This document shows, one piece after another, positions 1 through 8,037 of a DNA stretch of 64,000 bases; within the stretch, counting starts at the first letter, position 1, and every line of letters starts with the position of its first letter. The stretch spans positions 1 through 64,000 of the forward strand of contig PWEO01000163.1 in the NCBI GenBank assembly GCA_003553525.1, in the 5' to 3' direction. The stretch is from Clostridiaceae bacterium (GTDB lineage: Bacteria; Bacillota; Clostridia; Peptostreptococcales; T1SED10-28). The translations under genes were made by a program, and so were the position numbers. The notes under the pieces were generated by a model. The model was not told the DNA's origin and ran no database searches. It was given only the letters and a program-made list of their open reading frames with translations.

Positions 1-63
1 ATAATGATAAACTAAAGGAACTGGTATAAAGAAAGACCCCGGTGATGGGCAGGAGGAAAAACT

Positions 64-1407
64 ATGATGACTCATAGCGAATTGTTAGGGAATGAAAAAA
101 TAAAAACATTATTGATAAAAATGTCGGCTCCCGCCATGGTGGGTATGGCGGTACAATCTATGTATAGTTTGGTGGATGCGATCTTTGTCGGAAGAGCCGT
201 GGGTACTGTAGGGATGGCCGGACTTCAGATCGCCTTTCCCATACAGATCCTTGTCATGTCCATTGCCCAAACCGTGGGAGTGGGAGGAGCATCGATCATA
301 TCCCGAAGTCTTGGGAAGGGGGACAAAAGACATGGGGAGAAAACAGTGGGAAATGTTTTTTTTCTGTTAATATTTTTGAGTCTTTTAATTTCCCTGGTAG
401 GGCTATTGTTTACTACTCCGATTTTAAAACTTTTCGGGGCTACGGAAGCTTCTTTGCCCTATGCATTGGAGTATATTCAGGTGATTTTACTGGGGTCTGT
501 GATTTTTGTCTTTGCCATGGGAAGCAACAACATTGTACGGGCAGAGGGAAATGCTAAGGTTGCCATGATTACAATGATCATTTCTGCGGGGCTCAATATT
601 ATTTTAGATCCGATATTTATTTTCGGATTTAATATGGGAATTCGTGGTGCGGCTCTGGCTACGGTATTGGCCCAATCTTTTGCAGCGATTTACCTGTTAT
701 ATTATTTCATTCGGGGAAAGAGCAGCCTGAAGGTAAGAAAAGCTTATTTTAGACCGGACATGAAAATTATACGGGAGATCTTTTTAATCGGGGCTTCCAC
801 ATTTGCCCGAATGGCAGCGGGGACCTTGATGAGTATAATTCTAAACCATTCCCTGGCTCATTATGGAGATGACACCTCCTTGGCGGTGTTTGTGGCCATC
901 AATAAATTATTAACCTTTACTTTAATGCCGTTATTAGGTATAGTACAAGGTATGCAACCGATAGTAGGATACAACTACGGGGCGAAGGAATATCCCCGGG
1001 TACATGAGACCCTAAAGCTTGCAATTATAGGAACAACAGGGATTGCTACCTTGGCCTATATTATTTTAATGACCATACCCGGTTATATGATTGGCTTGTT
1101 TAATGACGATCCGGAATTAATTGCTCAAGGGGTTCGGGCGATTCGTATAAACATTTTTGTACTTCCGGTGATTGGATATCAAATTGTGGGGGCGGGAATG
1201 TTTCAGTCCATCGGGAAAGCACGACCGGCAATTATTCTGTCTCTTGCGAGACAAGTGCTTATTTTGATTCCCCTAGCCTTGATACTCCCTTTATTTATGG
1301 GAACCGACGGGATTTGGTTGGCCTTTCCCATATCGGATTTACTATCCACTCTGATTACCCATTATTTAATGCGAACCCAAATGCGAAGCTTCCGGCTGAT
1401 CCGGTAA
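64..1407 (+). CDS. MATE family efflux transporter
   Basis: Cytoplasmic-membrane exporter of the multidrug and toxic-compound extrusion family, expected to exchange H+ or Na+ for cationic drugs or metabolites. The 447-residue product has about twelve hydrophobic segments arranged as two related MatE halves (roughly residues 15-175 and 235-400), the usual size and layout. AGGAGG seven bases before the first of two adjacent ATG codons supports the start. It stands alone; a gap of about 100 bp separates it from yajC. The substrate cannot be read from sequence. Confidence 0.9.
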   Translation: MMTHSELLGNEKIKTLLIKMSAPAMVGMAVQSMYSLVDAIFVGRAVGTVGMAGLQIAFPIQILVMSIAQTVGVGGASIISRSLGKGDKRHGEKTVGNVFFLLIFLSLLISLVGLLFTTPILKLFGATEASLPYALEYIQVILLGSVIFVFAMGSNNIVRAEGNAKVAMITMIISAGLNIILDPIFIFGFNMGIRGAALATVLAQSFAAIYLLYYFIRGKSSLKVRKAYFRPDMKIIREIFLIGASTFARMAAGTLMSIILNHSLAHYGDDTSLAVFVAINKLLTFTLMPLLGIVQGMQPIVGYNYGAKEYPRVHETLKLAIIGTTGIATLAYIILMTIPGYMIGLFNDDPELIAQGVRAIRINIFVLPVIGYQIVGAGMFQSIGKARPAIILSLARQVLILIPLALILPLFMGTDGIWLAFPISDLLSTLITHYLMRTQMRSFRLIR

Positions 1408-1508
1408 AGAAGTTTTCTATTGAAATTCGTAAAAAACTGAATTTTACCATTTTAATTTCTATTGAAATGGTTTAAAATTATATAGTAGAAAAGAAAAGGA
1501 GGAATATC

Positions 1509-1775
1509 ATGGAACAATATTCTGGAATACTGTTGATGTTGGGTTTTCTTGCGATTTTTTATTTTTTAATTATCAGACCCCAACAAAAGAAAGAAAAGAA
1601 AGTTAAGGAAATGCGGAGCAGTTTAAAGGTTGGAGACGAAGTTTCCACCATCGGTGGGATTCATGGAAAAATTCTAACCGTTAAAGAAGATATTGTTGTG
1701 ATCGAAGTAGGATCCGACAAAGTGAAACTGACCATGGCTAAATGGGCCATCGGTAATGTATTAAACGAAAGATAA
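1509..1775 (+). CDS. yajC: YajC-type Sec translocase accessory subunit
   Basis: Small membrane protein that associates with SecDF and the SecYEG preprotein channel. The 88 residues show one N-terminal transmembrane segment (about 5-22), then the typical 'IIRPQQKKEKK' junction and a basic, beta-rich cytoplasmic domain with 'VGDEVSTIGGIHGKI', which is diagnostic of YajC. AGGAGG precedes the ATG. A strong terminator follows directly, so it is probably a single-gene unit; secD, secF and tgt, its common neighbours, are not beside it here. Confidence 0.93.
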   Translation: MEQYSGILLMLGFLAIFYFLIIRPQQKKEKKVKEMRSSLKVGDEVSTIGGIHGKILTVKEDIVVIEVGSDKVKLTMAKWAIGNVLNER

Positions 1776-1785
1776 AGAACTCAAG

Positions 1786-1821
1786 AAAACCCCCTAATCC
1801 AAGAGATTGGGGGGTTTTTTT
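1786..1821 (+). terminator. Intrinsic terminator after yajC
   Basis: AACCCCC-TAAT pairs with ATT-GGGGGGTT around a short loop and runs into seven T residues. It ends the yajC transcript; the A-rich 5' flank may let it also serve the convergent tpx gene. Confidence 0.85.
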
Positions 1822-1880
1822 ACGATATTCAATACATAAACAATATTCAATTCAATAGATAAAACTTTTTTATTTGGGTT

Positions 1881-2390
1881 CTAAGAGTCTAAAGACTTGA
1901 TGATTTCTAAGGCTTTATCGTAATCGGGATGATTGGAGTTTTCCTCCACATGCTCCACATACTGTACTACATTGTCCTTATCAATGATCACAGTCCCCCG
2001 GTTTAACAGACGCAGTTCTTTGATCAGAAAACCGTAGTTTACTCCGAAGGAAGCGTCTTTATGATCCGATAGGGTTATGGCGGTGTCAATATCTTTGTTG
2101 GCGCAGTAGCGACCCAGAGCAAAGGGAAGATCCATGGTGATTGTAACGGTTACGGTGTTTTTTAATTTTTTAGCCTCGTCATTAAAACGAATTCCCTGTA
2201 GCTCACAAACTCCGGTATCGACGGAGGTCATAATGCTGATCAGTTTATGTTTTCCCTCCATGTCCTTAAGTCCGAAAGGCTTAAGGTCTTTTGTAAGAGC
2301 GGTGAAATCCGGGGCCTTGCTTCCGACTGTTAACTCTTCGCCTACAAGAGACATAGGATTCCCGTTCACCGTGATTTTTCGATTTGACAT
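1881..2390 (-). CDS. tpx: Thiol peroxidase, Tpx-type peroxiredoxin
   Basis: Atypical 2-Cys peroxiredoxin reducing hydrogen peroxide and alkyl hydroperoxides with electrons from thioredoxin. The 169-residue protein has the Tpx signature 'SVDTGVCELQ' with the peroxidatic Cys near residue 62, and a resolving Cys in 'DLPFALGRYC' near residue 96, the usual pair. AGGAGG lies just before the ATG. A Fur/PerR-like box lies about 20 bp upstream, pointing to control by metal or peroxide. Divergent from nothing nearby; gabD-like gene follows upstream on the same strand but has its own start region. Confidence 0.93.
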   Translation of the reverse strand: MSNRKITVNGNPMSLVGEELTVGSKAPDFTALTKDLKPFGLKDMEGKHKLISIMTSVDTGVCELQGIRFNDEAKKLKNTVTVTITMDLPFALGRYCANKDIDTAITLSDHKDASFGVNYGFLIKELRLLNRGTVIIDKDNVVQYVEHVEENSNHPDYDKALEIIKSLDS

Positions 2391-2411
2391 AATTCATTCC
2401 TCCTTAGAATT

Positions 2412-2426
2412 TGATAATCATTTTCA
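2412..2426 (-). promoter_or_regulatory. Fur/PerR-like operator upstream of tpx
   Basis: On the minus strand the bases read TGAAAATGATTATCA. This matches the 7-1-7 Fur-family consensus TGATAATNATTATCA except at one position. It lies about 21 bp before the tpx start codon, where it would cover the promoter or transcript start. A PerR or Fur homologue is the likely binder; which one cannot be told. Confidence 0.5.
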
Positions 2427-2478
2427 TTAATACCCGAAGAAAACTTTTTTAATCAGCTTCGAATCCATGAATTATCAC

Positions 2479-3918
2479 TTATAAGCCGATAGAAATGTAT
2501 TTCGTTTCCAGGAAGGGTTCAATACCGTAGTGGCCGCCCTCTCGATCAATCCCGCTTTCTTTAAAACCTCCGAAGGGAGCCTGGGCCGTCGAGGGGGCTC
2601 CGTCATTAAGGCCGATGATACCGTATTCCAGGGCTTCGGATACTCTTAGGGCTCGGGATAAATCCTGAGTGTAAACGTAGGCCGCCAGACCGTAGTCACT
2701 GTCATTGGCCATGGTCAGAAGCTCCTCTTCCTCTCGGAAGGGGATGATGGGAATTACCGGTCCGAAGGTTTCTTCCCGGTAAATTTTCATATCGGGTCCA
2801 ATGCCGGAAAGTATGGTAGGAGGATAGAAATAGCCGCCTTCACCATTGGGTTTTTTAGCGGGAATATCTCCCCTGTATTCCAGAGCGGCCCCTTTGGAAA
2901 GGGCATCGGTCACATGGTCCGAAACCTTTTCATAGGCTCTTTGATCGATCAAAGGACCCAGGTCCGTATCCGAGGTTAATCCGTTTCCCTGACGGAAACT
3001 CTTCAACTGAATTTTCAGCCCTTCAATAAACTCGGCCTGAATCCCCTGTTGGACATAAAACCGATTGGAAGAAATGCAGGCCTGGCCGCAGTTTCTAAAT
3101 TTGGATGCCAAGGCTCCTTGAATACTATCAAAAAGCTTTCCGTCGTCGAAAAGGATGAAAGGGGCATGGCCTCCCAACTCCAAGGAAATTCGTTTAACGG
3201 TATCCGCTGCTCCCCGATATAGTTCTTTTCCCACTTCAGTGGAACCGGTAAAGGTAATCTTTTTAATCTTTTTGTGGTCTAAAAAGACGTTGCCGATGGA
3301 GGCGGCATCACCGGTTACAAGGGTTACCACTCCTTTGGGAAACCCCGCCTTCTCCACAAGTTCCATGATTTTAATGGCACTGATGGGGGTTTGACTAGCG
3401 GGTTTAATGATTACGGTACAGCCGGCGGCTAGAGCCGGGGCGATTTTTCGTGTAATCATAGCAAAGGGGAAATTCCATGGAGTAATGGCGGCCACCACCC
3501 CCACCGGTTGTTTTAGTACCATAATACGTTTGTTTTTATGGGAGGCGGGGATCATCTCACCGGTTACCCTTTTGGCTTCTTCGCTGTACCACTGAACAAA
3601 ACTTGCTCCGTATCGGACTTCGCCGATCCCTTCTTTTAAAGGCTTTCCCTGTTCTAAGGTAATGGTTCGGCCCAGTTCTTCCACGTTTTCCAAGATAAGA
3701 TCATACAACCGTCGAAGATGGTTGGAACGGGTTTCGGCAGTTTCCTTGGACCAGAACCGAAAAGCAGTTTCCGCATCATCTACTGCGCCTCTTACCTGCT
3801 CCGGGGAAGCCTTCGGGACCATGGCTAGGACCTCCCCCGTTGCAGGATTGTTGACCGAAAAGGATCCTGCGTCTCCCTCGGTCCAATTTCCGTTGATATA
3901 GTTTTTCAGATGTTTCAT
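2479..3918 (-). CDS. gabD: NAD(P)-dependent succinate-semialdehyde dehydrogenase family protein
   Basis: Aldehyde dehydrogenase superfamily enzyme, closest in pattern to succinate-semialdehyde dehydrogenase (succinate semialdehyde + NAD(P)+ to succinate). In the 479 residues I see the cofactor-site run 'ITPWNFPFAM' near 143-152, 'FTGSTEVGK', the general base Glu in 'LELGGHAPF' near 247-255 and the nucleophilic Cys in 'NCGQACISSNR' near 281. The 'TLEQGKPLKE' stretch is common to GabD proteins. No GABA transaminase is adjacent, so another aldehyde such as a fermentation semialdehyde is possible. Confidence 0.85.
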   Translation of the reverse strand: MKHLKNYINGNWTEGDAGSFSVNNPATGEVLAMVPKASPEQVRGAVDDAETAFRFWSKETAETRSNHLRRLYDLILENVEELGRTITLEQGKPLKEGIGEVRYGASFVQWYSEEAKRVTGEMIPASHKNKRIMVLKQPVGVVAAITPWNFPFAMITRKIAPALAAGCTVIIKPASQTPISAIKIMELVEKAGFPKGVVTLVTGDAASIGNVFLDHKKIKKITFTGSTEVGKELYRGAADTVKRISLELGGHAPFILFDDGKLFDSIQGALASKFRNCGQACISSNRFYVQQGIQAEFIEGLKIQLKSFRQGNGLTSDTDLGPLIDQRAYEKVSDHVTDALSKGAALEYRGDIPAKKPNGEGGYFYPPTILSGIGPDMKIYREETFGPVIPIIPFREEEELLTMANDSDYGLAAYVYTQDLSRALRVSEALEYGIIGLNDGAPSTAQAPFGGFKESGIDREGGHYGIEPFLETKYISIGL

Positions 3919-3997
3919 TATCCATGCACCTCACTTTAAAATTGGTAAAAAAGAATCTACTTTAGTACTTGTTTTGACTATATACCCAAAGTGATGG

Positions 3998-4026
3998 ATG
4001 ACAAAAAGGATTTTCTTTAATATAAT
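3998..4026 (+). promoter_or_regulatory. Sigma-A promoter for the membrane protein at 4061
   Basis: ATGACA at 3998-4003 and TATAAT at 4021-4026 are separated by 17 bp. The -10 hexamer is perfect. The ATG in the -35 hexamer could be mistaken for a start codon of the downstream gene. Confidence 0.7.
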
Positions 4027-4060
4027 GAAAGCAGAATTAGAAAAAAGGAGGAAATGGGTA

Positions 4061-4918
4061 ATGGAACAGGTAAAAAAAGCTTTTGGAATCCTGAGAGGAA
4101 ATTGGGTGCTGGCACTTCCCGTTTATTTAACCCGGTTAATTCCCGCGTTGTTAAGCATCTACATATTTACTGAAATTTCTACGGAATTAATCAGTATACT
4201 CTCCGTTGAAGAAATCGGCGAAACACAACATGTACTGGAGAACTATGAACAGGTGACCCGGGAGTTCTTTCAGGCAAATAGAGAGTATATATTGGCCAGT
4301 ATAATTGTGGCGGCTCTGGGACTTCTGATGAATTTTATTGCGGTGCCCGCCACCTTTGGAATGATTAAAGAAAGTTTGGAAGAGGGAGAGAAACCGGATT
4401 TTTCAAGGGTATTTCCCAATGTGGGGAGATACTTTGGTAAATACTTAATGTATCGTATCGGAAAGCTGGCCCTTTGGATTTTCATATTTTTACTCAGTTT
4501 TATAGTCTTTGCTTTGGTAGCCTTTATAGGTTCGAGGGTGGATGAAGGTATGGCCGTGCTTTTGGTTATGCTTTTAGGGCTGGCCTTTATCCTTATGGCA
4601 GCGGTACTGCACCTGATTTTAAAACTGTGGTTTCCTGCCATGGTATTAGGAGAGTTAGGGGTGTTTGACGGTTTAAGAGAAGCTTTTCGAAAAAGCAAAG
4701 TGTGTTTTTGGCCGCTTTTTGCAGGTTTTTTGGGAATTCGAATGGCAGCGTGGATTGTCAATATGTTTGTGAATATGGTCATCGGAGACCTGGGTTACTT
4801 AAGTCCTTTCCTGGACAATATCATTCCTACATTGGCCACGGTGACCTTGCTCATCTTTTATATGTTAATTTACCGAGAGACTGAAAAGGAACTGGTTAAT
4901 ATAGAGGAAAGCGGGTAA
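4061..4918 (+). CDS. Multi-pass membrane protein of unknown function
   Basis: I do not recognise a specific family. The 285-residue product has about six hydrophobic segments, with long helices near residues 85-110, 130-160, 165-190 and 215-260, and amphipathic stretches between, recalling the glycerophosphodiester phosphodiesterase-membrane-domain type of bacterial integral membrane proteins. The start is taken at the ATG with AAAGGAGG nine bases upstream; an in-frame ATG at 3998 lies inside the promoter and is unlikely. The CBS-pair gene follows after 38 bp and is probably cotranscribed. Confidence 0.65.
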   Translation: MEQVKKAFGILRGNWVLALPVYLTRLIPALLSIYIFTEISTELISILSVEEIGETQHVLENYEQVTREFFQANREYILASIIVAALGLLMNFIAVPATFGMIKESLEEGEKPDFSRVFPNVGRYFGKYLMYRIGKLALWIFIFLLSFIVFALVAFIGSRVDEGMAVLLVMLLGLAFILMAAVLHLILKLWFPAMVLGELGVFDGLREAFRKSKVCFWPLFAGFLGIRMAAWIVNMFVNMVIGDLGYLSPFLDNIIPTLATVTLLIFYMLIYRETEKELVNIEESG

Positions 4919-4956
4919 GTAATGTTATATAAGTTTTTACTAAGGAGGAGAGGTCG

Positions 4957-5403
4957 ATGTTAGCCAAGGATATTATGACAAAGGAAGTAATTTCGGTTAA
5001 AAGCCAGGACTTAGTGGAAGATGTAATCAAAATTTTGATGGATAAAAATATCAGCGGGGTTCCCGTTGTGGATGATGAGGAGCATGTAATCGGAATTGTT
5101 ACGGAAGGAGATTTGATATACCGCAGTAAGAAACTTAGAATACCCACGTTTTTCAGCATATTGGACGGCTACGTTTTTTTAGAGAGCACCAAAACCATCG
5201 AGAAGCAGCTTAAAAAGATGGTAGCTTACCGAGTGGAGGATGTAATGACCACAGAGGTCATTACCGTTGAGGAAGATCAAACCGTAGAAGAAGTGGCGAC
5301 CATCATGACAAAAGAAAAAATCAACCGGGTACCTGTAATCAAGGATAATCGATTGGTGGGGATCATCAGTCGAAGAGATATTATCCGATCCTATTCCGCT
5401 TAA
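4957..5403 (+). CDS. CBS-domain pair protein
   Basis: Stand-alone Bateman module of 148 residues. Two CBS repeats are clear: 'DIMTKEVISVKSQD...GVPVVDDEEHVIGIVTEGDLI' (about 4-54) and 'DVMTTEVITVEEDQ...RVPVIKDNRLVGIISRRDII' (about 92-145), joined by a longer linker with aromatic residues. Such modules bind adenine nucleotides or S-adenosylmethionine and sense energy state. No catalytic domain is attached, so its partner is unknown; the membrane protein just upstream, probably in the same operon, is a candidate. Confidence 0.9.
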   Translation: MLAKDIMTKEVISVKSQDLVEDVIKILMDKNISGVPVVDDEEHVIGIVTEGDLIYRSKKLRIPTFFSILDGYVFLESTKTIEKQLKKMVAYRVEDVMTTEVITVEEDQTVEEVATIMTKEKINRVPVIKDNRLVGIISRRDIIRSYSA

Positions 5404-5424
5404 ATATAGAACTTATAAAACTTT

Positions 5425-5457
5425 TCCCCTTAAGGGTTTATCCTTAAGGGGGTTTTT
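5425..5457 (+). terminator. Intrinsic terminator after the CBS-pair gene
   Basis: A perfect ten-base-pair stem, CCCCTTAAGG with CCTTAAGGGG around a six-base loop, is followed by GTTTTT. It ends the transcript from 4061. Confidence 0.9.
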
Positions 5458-5505
5458 ATGGAGTAAAATGGATGAAAATCCTTGTTATTTAATTATCCAA
5501 ATCGA

Positions 5506-5534
5506 TTGACAAACATTTGACGAAGCTTTAGAAT
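5506..5534 (+). promoter_or_regulatory. Sigma-A promoter of the small membrane-protein operon
   Basis: TTGACA at 5506-5511 and TAGAAT at 5529-5534 with a 17-bp spacer, about 50 bp before the first gene at 5583. Confidence 0.85.
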
Positions 5535-5582
5535 AGAAGGAGTACTTATAAATAATCTATTATGGATGTAGGAGGGCTATAA

Positions 5583-5750
5583 ATGACAAGAAAGATGATA
5601 GGTTTTGTTTTGTTCATTTTAACCGGTACAGCCTTGATTGTTCTTTCGATTATGGAAACATCGGATCCGATTAATATTGGATTGTTGCTGATCATTGGGG
5701 CGTTTTTCGGGGTAGGACTAACGGATCATTACAAAGACTTAAAAAAATAA
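5583..5750 (+). CDS. Small two-helix membrane protein, 55 residues
   Basis: A short gene below usual length cut-offs. The ATG follows GGAGGGC by about seven bases and comes after a near-perfect promoter. The product starts 'MTRKMIGFVLF', has two hydrophobic segments (about 6-23 and 32-46) and ends in the charged tail 'DHYKDLKK'. The next gene starts 13 bp downstream with its own AGGAGG. I do not recognise a family. It is presumably part of a membrane complex with the two following proteins. Confidence 0.7.
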   Translation: MTRKMIGFVLFILTGTALIVLSIMETSDPINIGLLLIIGAFFGVGLTDHYKDLKK

Positions 5751-5763
5751 AGGAGGGCTGGAT

Positions 5764-6120
5764 ATGTTTGATAAAAAGAAAGCAACTACATTTATCTGTG
5801 CCTTTCTTGGCACGGTAATTACTTGGTACATTCAACATGAAATGGGCTATTCGGCAATCATCGCCAATGGAATAGTCGGAGTGTTGGCAGGGATTTTATT
5901 GACTGCACCCTTAGCTGGAGCAACTTATACCGCATCCTTCGTAGGGATGTCAGGAATTGCTGTACTCCCAAGCATTGGTGCCGCTGCTCTGGCCGGTGCG
6001 GTGGTGGGAATCGTAATTATCTTAACGGCGGAGATTTATGCGGGAATCGGTGGAAAAGGTGGGACCACCGCAGCATTTTCGGTACAGGTAAGTCGCTTTA
6101 TTATGAGCATTTTCGGATAG
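5764..6120 (+). CDS. Unrecognised four-helix membrane protein, paralogue A
   Basis: The 118-residue product is almost entirely hydrophobic, with about four membrane segments and a glycine/alanine-rich C-terminal part reading 'AEIYAGIGGKGGTTAAFS' (about 90-107). That motif and the preceding helix resemble 'VEVPFAGVGGKLGTIAAIS' in the next gene, so the two look like tandem paralogues. AGGAGG precedes the ATG, and the next gene follows after 11 bp. No known transporter or enzyme motif is visible; I assign no function. Confidence 0.75.
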   Translation: MFDKKKATTFICAFLGTVITWYIQHEMGYSAIIANGIVGVLAGILLTAPLAGATYTASFVGMSGIAVLPSIGAAALAGAVVGIVIILTAEIYAGIGGKGGTTAAFSVQVSRFIMSIFG

Positions 6121-6131
6121 GAGGAACAATA

Positions 6132-6551
6132 ATGGATAATCTGGCAATTATAATTACAGCAATTTTAGCAGGAATAGCAACTTATACAATCAGTGTGAAA
6201 TTAGAGAAAGGTGCGGTTTTCGGTTCCGCTATAGTGGTACTGTTATCGGGACTGTTTTTGCCTCATTTTTTTGAGATGGGGACTACCCTGGCAGTGATGG
6301 CCACAACATCTTCCTACGCCGGAATGGTGGCAGCGAAAAACGTACCAAACCTTAAAGAAATGGCCGCGGTGGGATTTATCGCCGGAGTGCTATTTATCTT
6401 GGTGGAGGTTCCCTTTGCAGGAGTGGGCGGAAAGCTTGGAACCATCGCTGCTATATCCTGTTTAGGCTGGATCGGGTTAAAAAAAGCATTGGTGATGGTA
6501 TTAGCGAAAAAAGAAAAACAACAGGAGTCCACCGTCAGTTATATGAAATAA
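6132..6551 (+). CDS. Unrecognised four-helix membrane protein, paralogue B
   Basis: Partner of the gene just upstream, 139 residues with about four membrane segments and a basic, hydrophilic C-terminal tail ('AKKEKQQESTVSYMK'). The 'GVGGKLGTIAAIS' motif near residues 97-109 matches 'GIGGKGGTTAAFS' of the neighbour, and the long Ala/Gly helices before it also line up. GGAGG precedes the ATG. Likely function is as a two- or three-part membrane complex; its proximity to the Mrp operon (about 330 bp) suggests, without proving, a link to ion homeostasis. Confidence 0.75.
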   Translation: MDNLAIIITAILAGIATYTISVKLEKGAVFGSAIVVLLSGLFLPHFFEMGTTLAVMATTSSYAGMVAAKNVPNLKEMAAVGFIAGVLFILVEVPFAGVGGKLGTIAAISCLGWIGLKKALVMVLAKKEKQQESTVSYMK

Positions 6552-6645
6552 GTCTCTTGTGGTAAATAATTAATTGACACAATGATAAATGGTGAAAATC
6601 GAAGTTAACAACAGAGCATAAAGTCTAAGCTATCTGACATAAAAG

Positions 6646-6700
6646 CACCCCTTTGTAACCACTTTCTTATAGAACAGAAGGTTTGTTATAAAGGGGTTTG
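6646..6700 (+). terminator. Hairpin terminator after the small membrane-protein operon
   Basis: ACCCCTTTGTAAC pairs imperfectly with GTTATAAAGGGGT, with an inner CTTTCT/AGAAGG helix. The T tail is interrupted (TTTGTTGTATT), so strength is uncertain. The remainder of the gap to 6883 holds the mrp promoter and a minor hairpin at about 6815-6845. Confidence 0.55.
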
Positions 6701-6765
6701 TTGTATTAAAATACTTCGAAGAAAATGAAGTCTGAAGAATTTTTCTTGATTTCACGGATTTCATG

Positions 6766-6794
6766 TTGAAATCTAAAAGTAATAGGAGTACAAT
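6766..6794 (+). promoter_or_regulatory. Sigma-A promoter of the Mrp/Mbh-type operon
   Basis: TTGAAA at 6766-6771 and TACAAT at 6789-6794 with a 17-bp spacer, about 90 bp before the first mrp gene. A short hairpin (AAACCCT with AGGGTTT) lies in the untranslated leader. Confidence 0.75.
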
Positions 6795-6882
6795 AGAATA
6801 TGACATGAATCGAAACCCTTGAATTTCTTAAAAGAGAAGGGTTTTATAATAATCTCATAGAACAGACTAAGAGGTGTGTACA

Positions 6883-7374
6883 TTGAAAAATCGTATAAAA
6901 ACTTACAGCTATTATTTTGTTTTGCTTTTTTTATTTTGGATTATTTTATCGCAGCAGTTTACTTTGGAAATTGCACTGATCGGTGCAGGGGCCGTAGGCC
7001 TGATTATGCTGTATTCCAAAAGTTTATTGTTTTCACCCGAGGAGACGACCCTTTTTAGCCCGGGGAAAATAGTGCTTTTTGTAAAATTTATTTTCGTTAT
7101 GCTGATCGAAATATTAAAGTCCAACTGGCAGGTGGCCAAAATTGTCCTTTCTCCTTCCTTACCGATTTCTCCCTCCTTTGTAAAGGTGAAAAAAACCTTT
7201 GAAAAGGATTTTGATAAAGTGATCTTTGGGAATTCCGTAACCTTAACCCCGGGGACCTTGACCGTAGATATCGACGAGGAAGGATTTCTTGTGCACGCAT
7301 TAACCAAGGAAGCGGCGGAGGGGCTGGAAGGCAGTATTATCGAAGAATTTGTACGAAAACTGGAGGCGGAGTAA
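6883..7374 (+). CDS. mrpE: Na+/H+ antiporter subunit MrpE/MnhE/MbhA
   Basis: First gene of a multisubunit cation/proton antiporter operon. The 163-residue product has two N-terminal membrane segments and the MrpE C-terminal pattern 'GNSVTLTPGTLTVDIDEEGFLVHAL' (about 114-139). AAGAGGTG six bases upstream supports the TTG start at 6883; a GTG nine bases earlier overlaps that binding site. Preceded by its own promoter; the stop is two bases before mrpF. Confidence 0.9.
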   Translation: MKNRIKTYSYYFVLLFLFWIILSQQFTLEIALIGAGAVGLIMLYSKSLLFSPEETTLFSPGKIVLFVKFIFVMLIEILKSNWQVAKIVLSPSLPISPSFVKVKKTFEKDFDKVIFGNSVTLTPGTLTVDIDEEGFLVHALTKEAAEGLEGSIIEEFVRKLEAE

Positions 7375-7376
7375 AG

Positions 7377-7643
7377 ATGATGGAGACTGTTTTTTTAGGT
7401 TTTATTATATTTTTAGGGGTCACCATGTTTGTCTGTCTGTACCGAGCCTATGCAGGCCCCACAGCGGCGGATCGTGTGGTGGCCATTGACGTGATTTCCA
7501 CTAAAATTGCGGTGCTCATTGCGTTTTTAGCGATACAAACCGGACAGGAAAGCTTTATTGATGTGGCTCTGGTCTATGCCATGATGGGATTTATTGCAAC
7601 CATTGCGGTGTCCAAATACTTAGAAAAAGGAAAGCTTTATTAA
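7377..7643 (+). CDS. mrpF: Na+/H+ antiporter subunit MrpF/MbhB
   Basis: 88-residue, three-helix subunit. The conserved stretch 'YRAYAGPTAADRVVAIDVIST' (about 22-42) and 'IDVALVYAMMGFIATIAVSKYL' identify MrpF. It starts two bases after mrpE and ends 12 bases before mrpG, so translation is probably coupled. Part of the membrane arm of the Mrp/Mbh complex. Confidence 0.92.
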   Translation: MMETVFLGFIIFLGVTMFVCLYRAYAGPTAADRVVAIDVISTKIAVLIAFLAIQTGQESFIDVALVYAMMGFIATIAVSKYLEKGKLY

Positions 7644-7655
7644 GGAGAGGTAGAA

Positions 7656-7955
7656 ATGATCGTAAACGCCATTATATTAATATTGATAGGAAGCAGCGCC
7701 TTCTTTTTTGGCGTAGGAACCTTAGGACTTATACGAATGCCCGATACCTATACAAGAATGCATGCCAGCACCAAATGTGATACTTTGGGAGCGGGTCTTG
7801 CCCTATTAGCCCTTGCGGTGTACAGTGGGTTTAGTATAATCAGTGTGAAAAGCATCATTGTAATTGCTTTTATCTGGATTACCAATCCTACCGCCGCCCA
7901 TATTATTGCTAAGGCAAAATACCACAGTGAAAAAAAAGAGGAACTTCAAAAGTAA
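7656..7955 (+). CDS. mrpG: Na+/H+ antiporter subunit MrpG/MbhC
   Basis: 99-residue three-helix protein with the MrpG signature 'GLIRMPDTYTRMHASTKCDTLGAG' (about 24-47) and 'WITNPTAAHIIAKA' near the C terminus. GGAGAGG precedes the ATG. A gap of 82 bp follows before the next gene, the largest within the first part of the operon, but no terminator is visible there. Confidence 0.93.
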   Translation: MIVNAIILILIGSSAFFFGVGTLGLIRMPDTYTRMHASTKCDTLGAGLALLALAVYSGFSIISVKSIIVIAFIWITNPTAAHIIAKAKYHSEKKEELQK

Positions 7956-8037
7956 AATTCAAGAAGAATAATCTAAATGTATCTGTAAGAAAATCCTGAT
8001 GTAAGGATTCTGAAGAGAATCATAAGGAGAGGATCAA

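Noticed and set aside
3998-4060. Extended N terminus for the membrane protein starting at ATG 3998
   Set aside because: That ATG is part of the -35 hexamer of a promoter with a perfect -10 at 4021, so it is upstream of the transcript start; a good ribosome site serves 4061.
4270-4782. 170-residue open frame on the minus strand
   Set aside because: It lies wholly inside the membrane-protein gene, has a composition (Ser, Lys, Ile, Pro rich) expected of an antisense shadow and no ribosome site.
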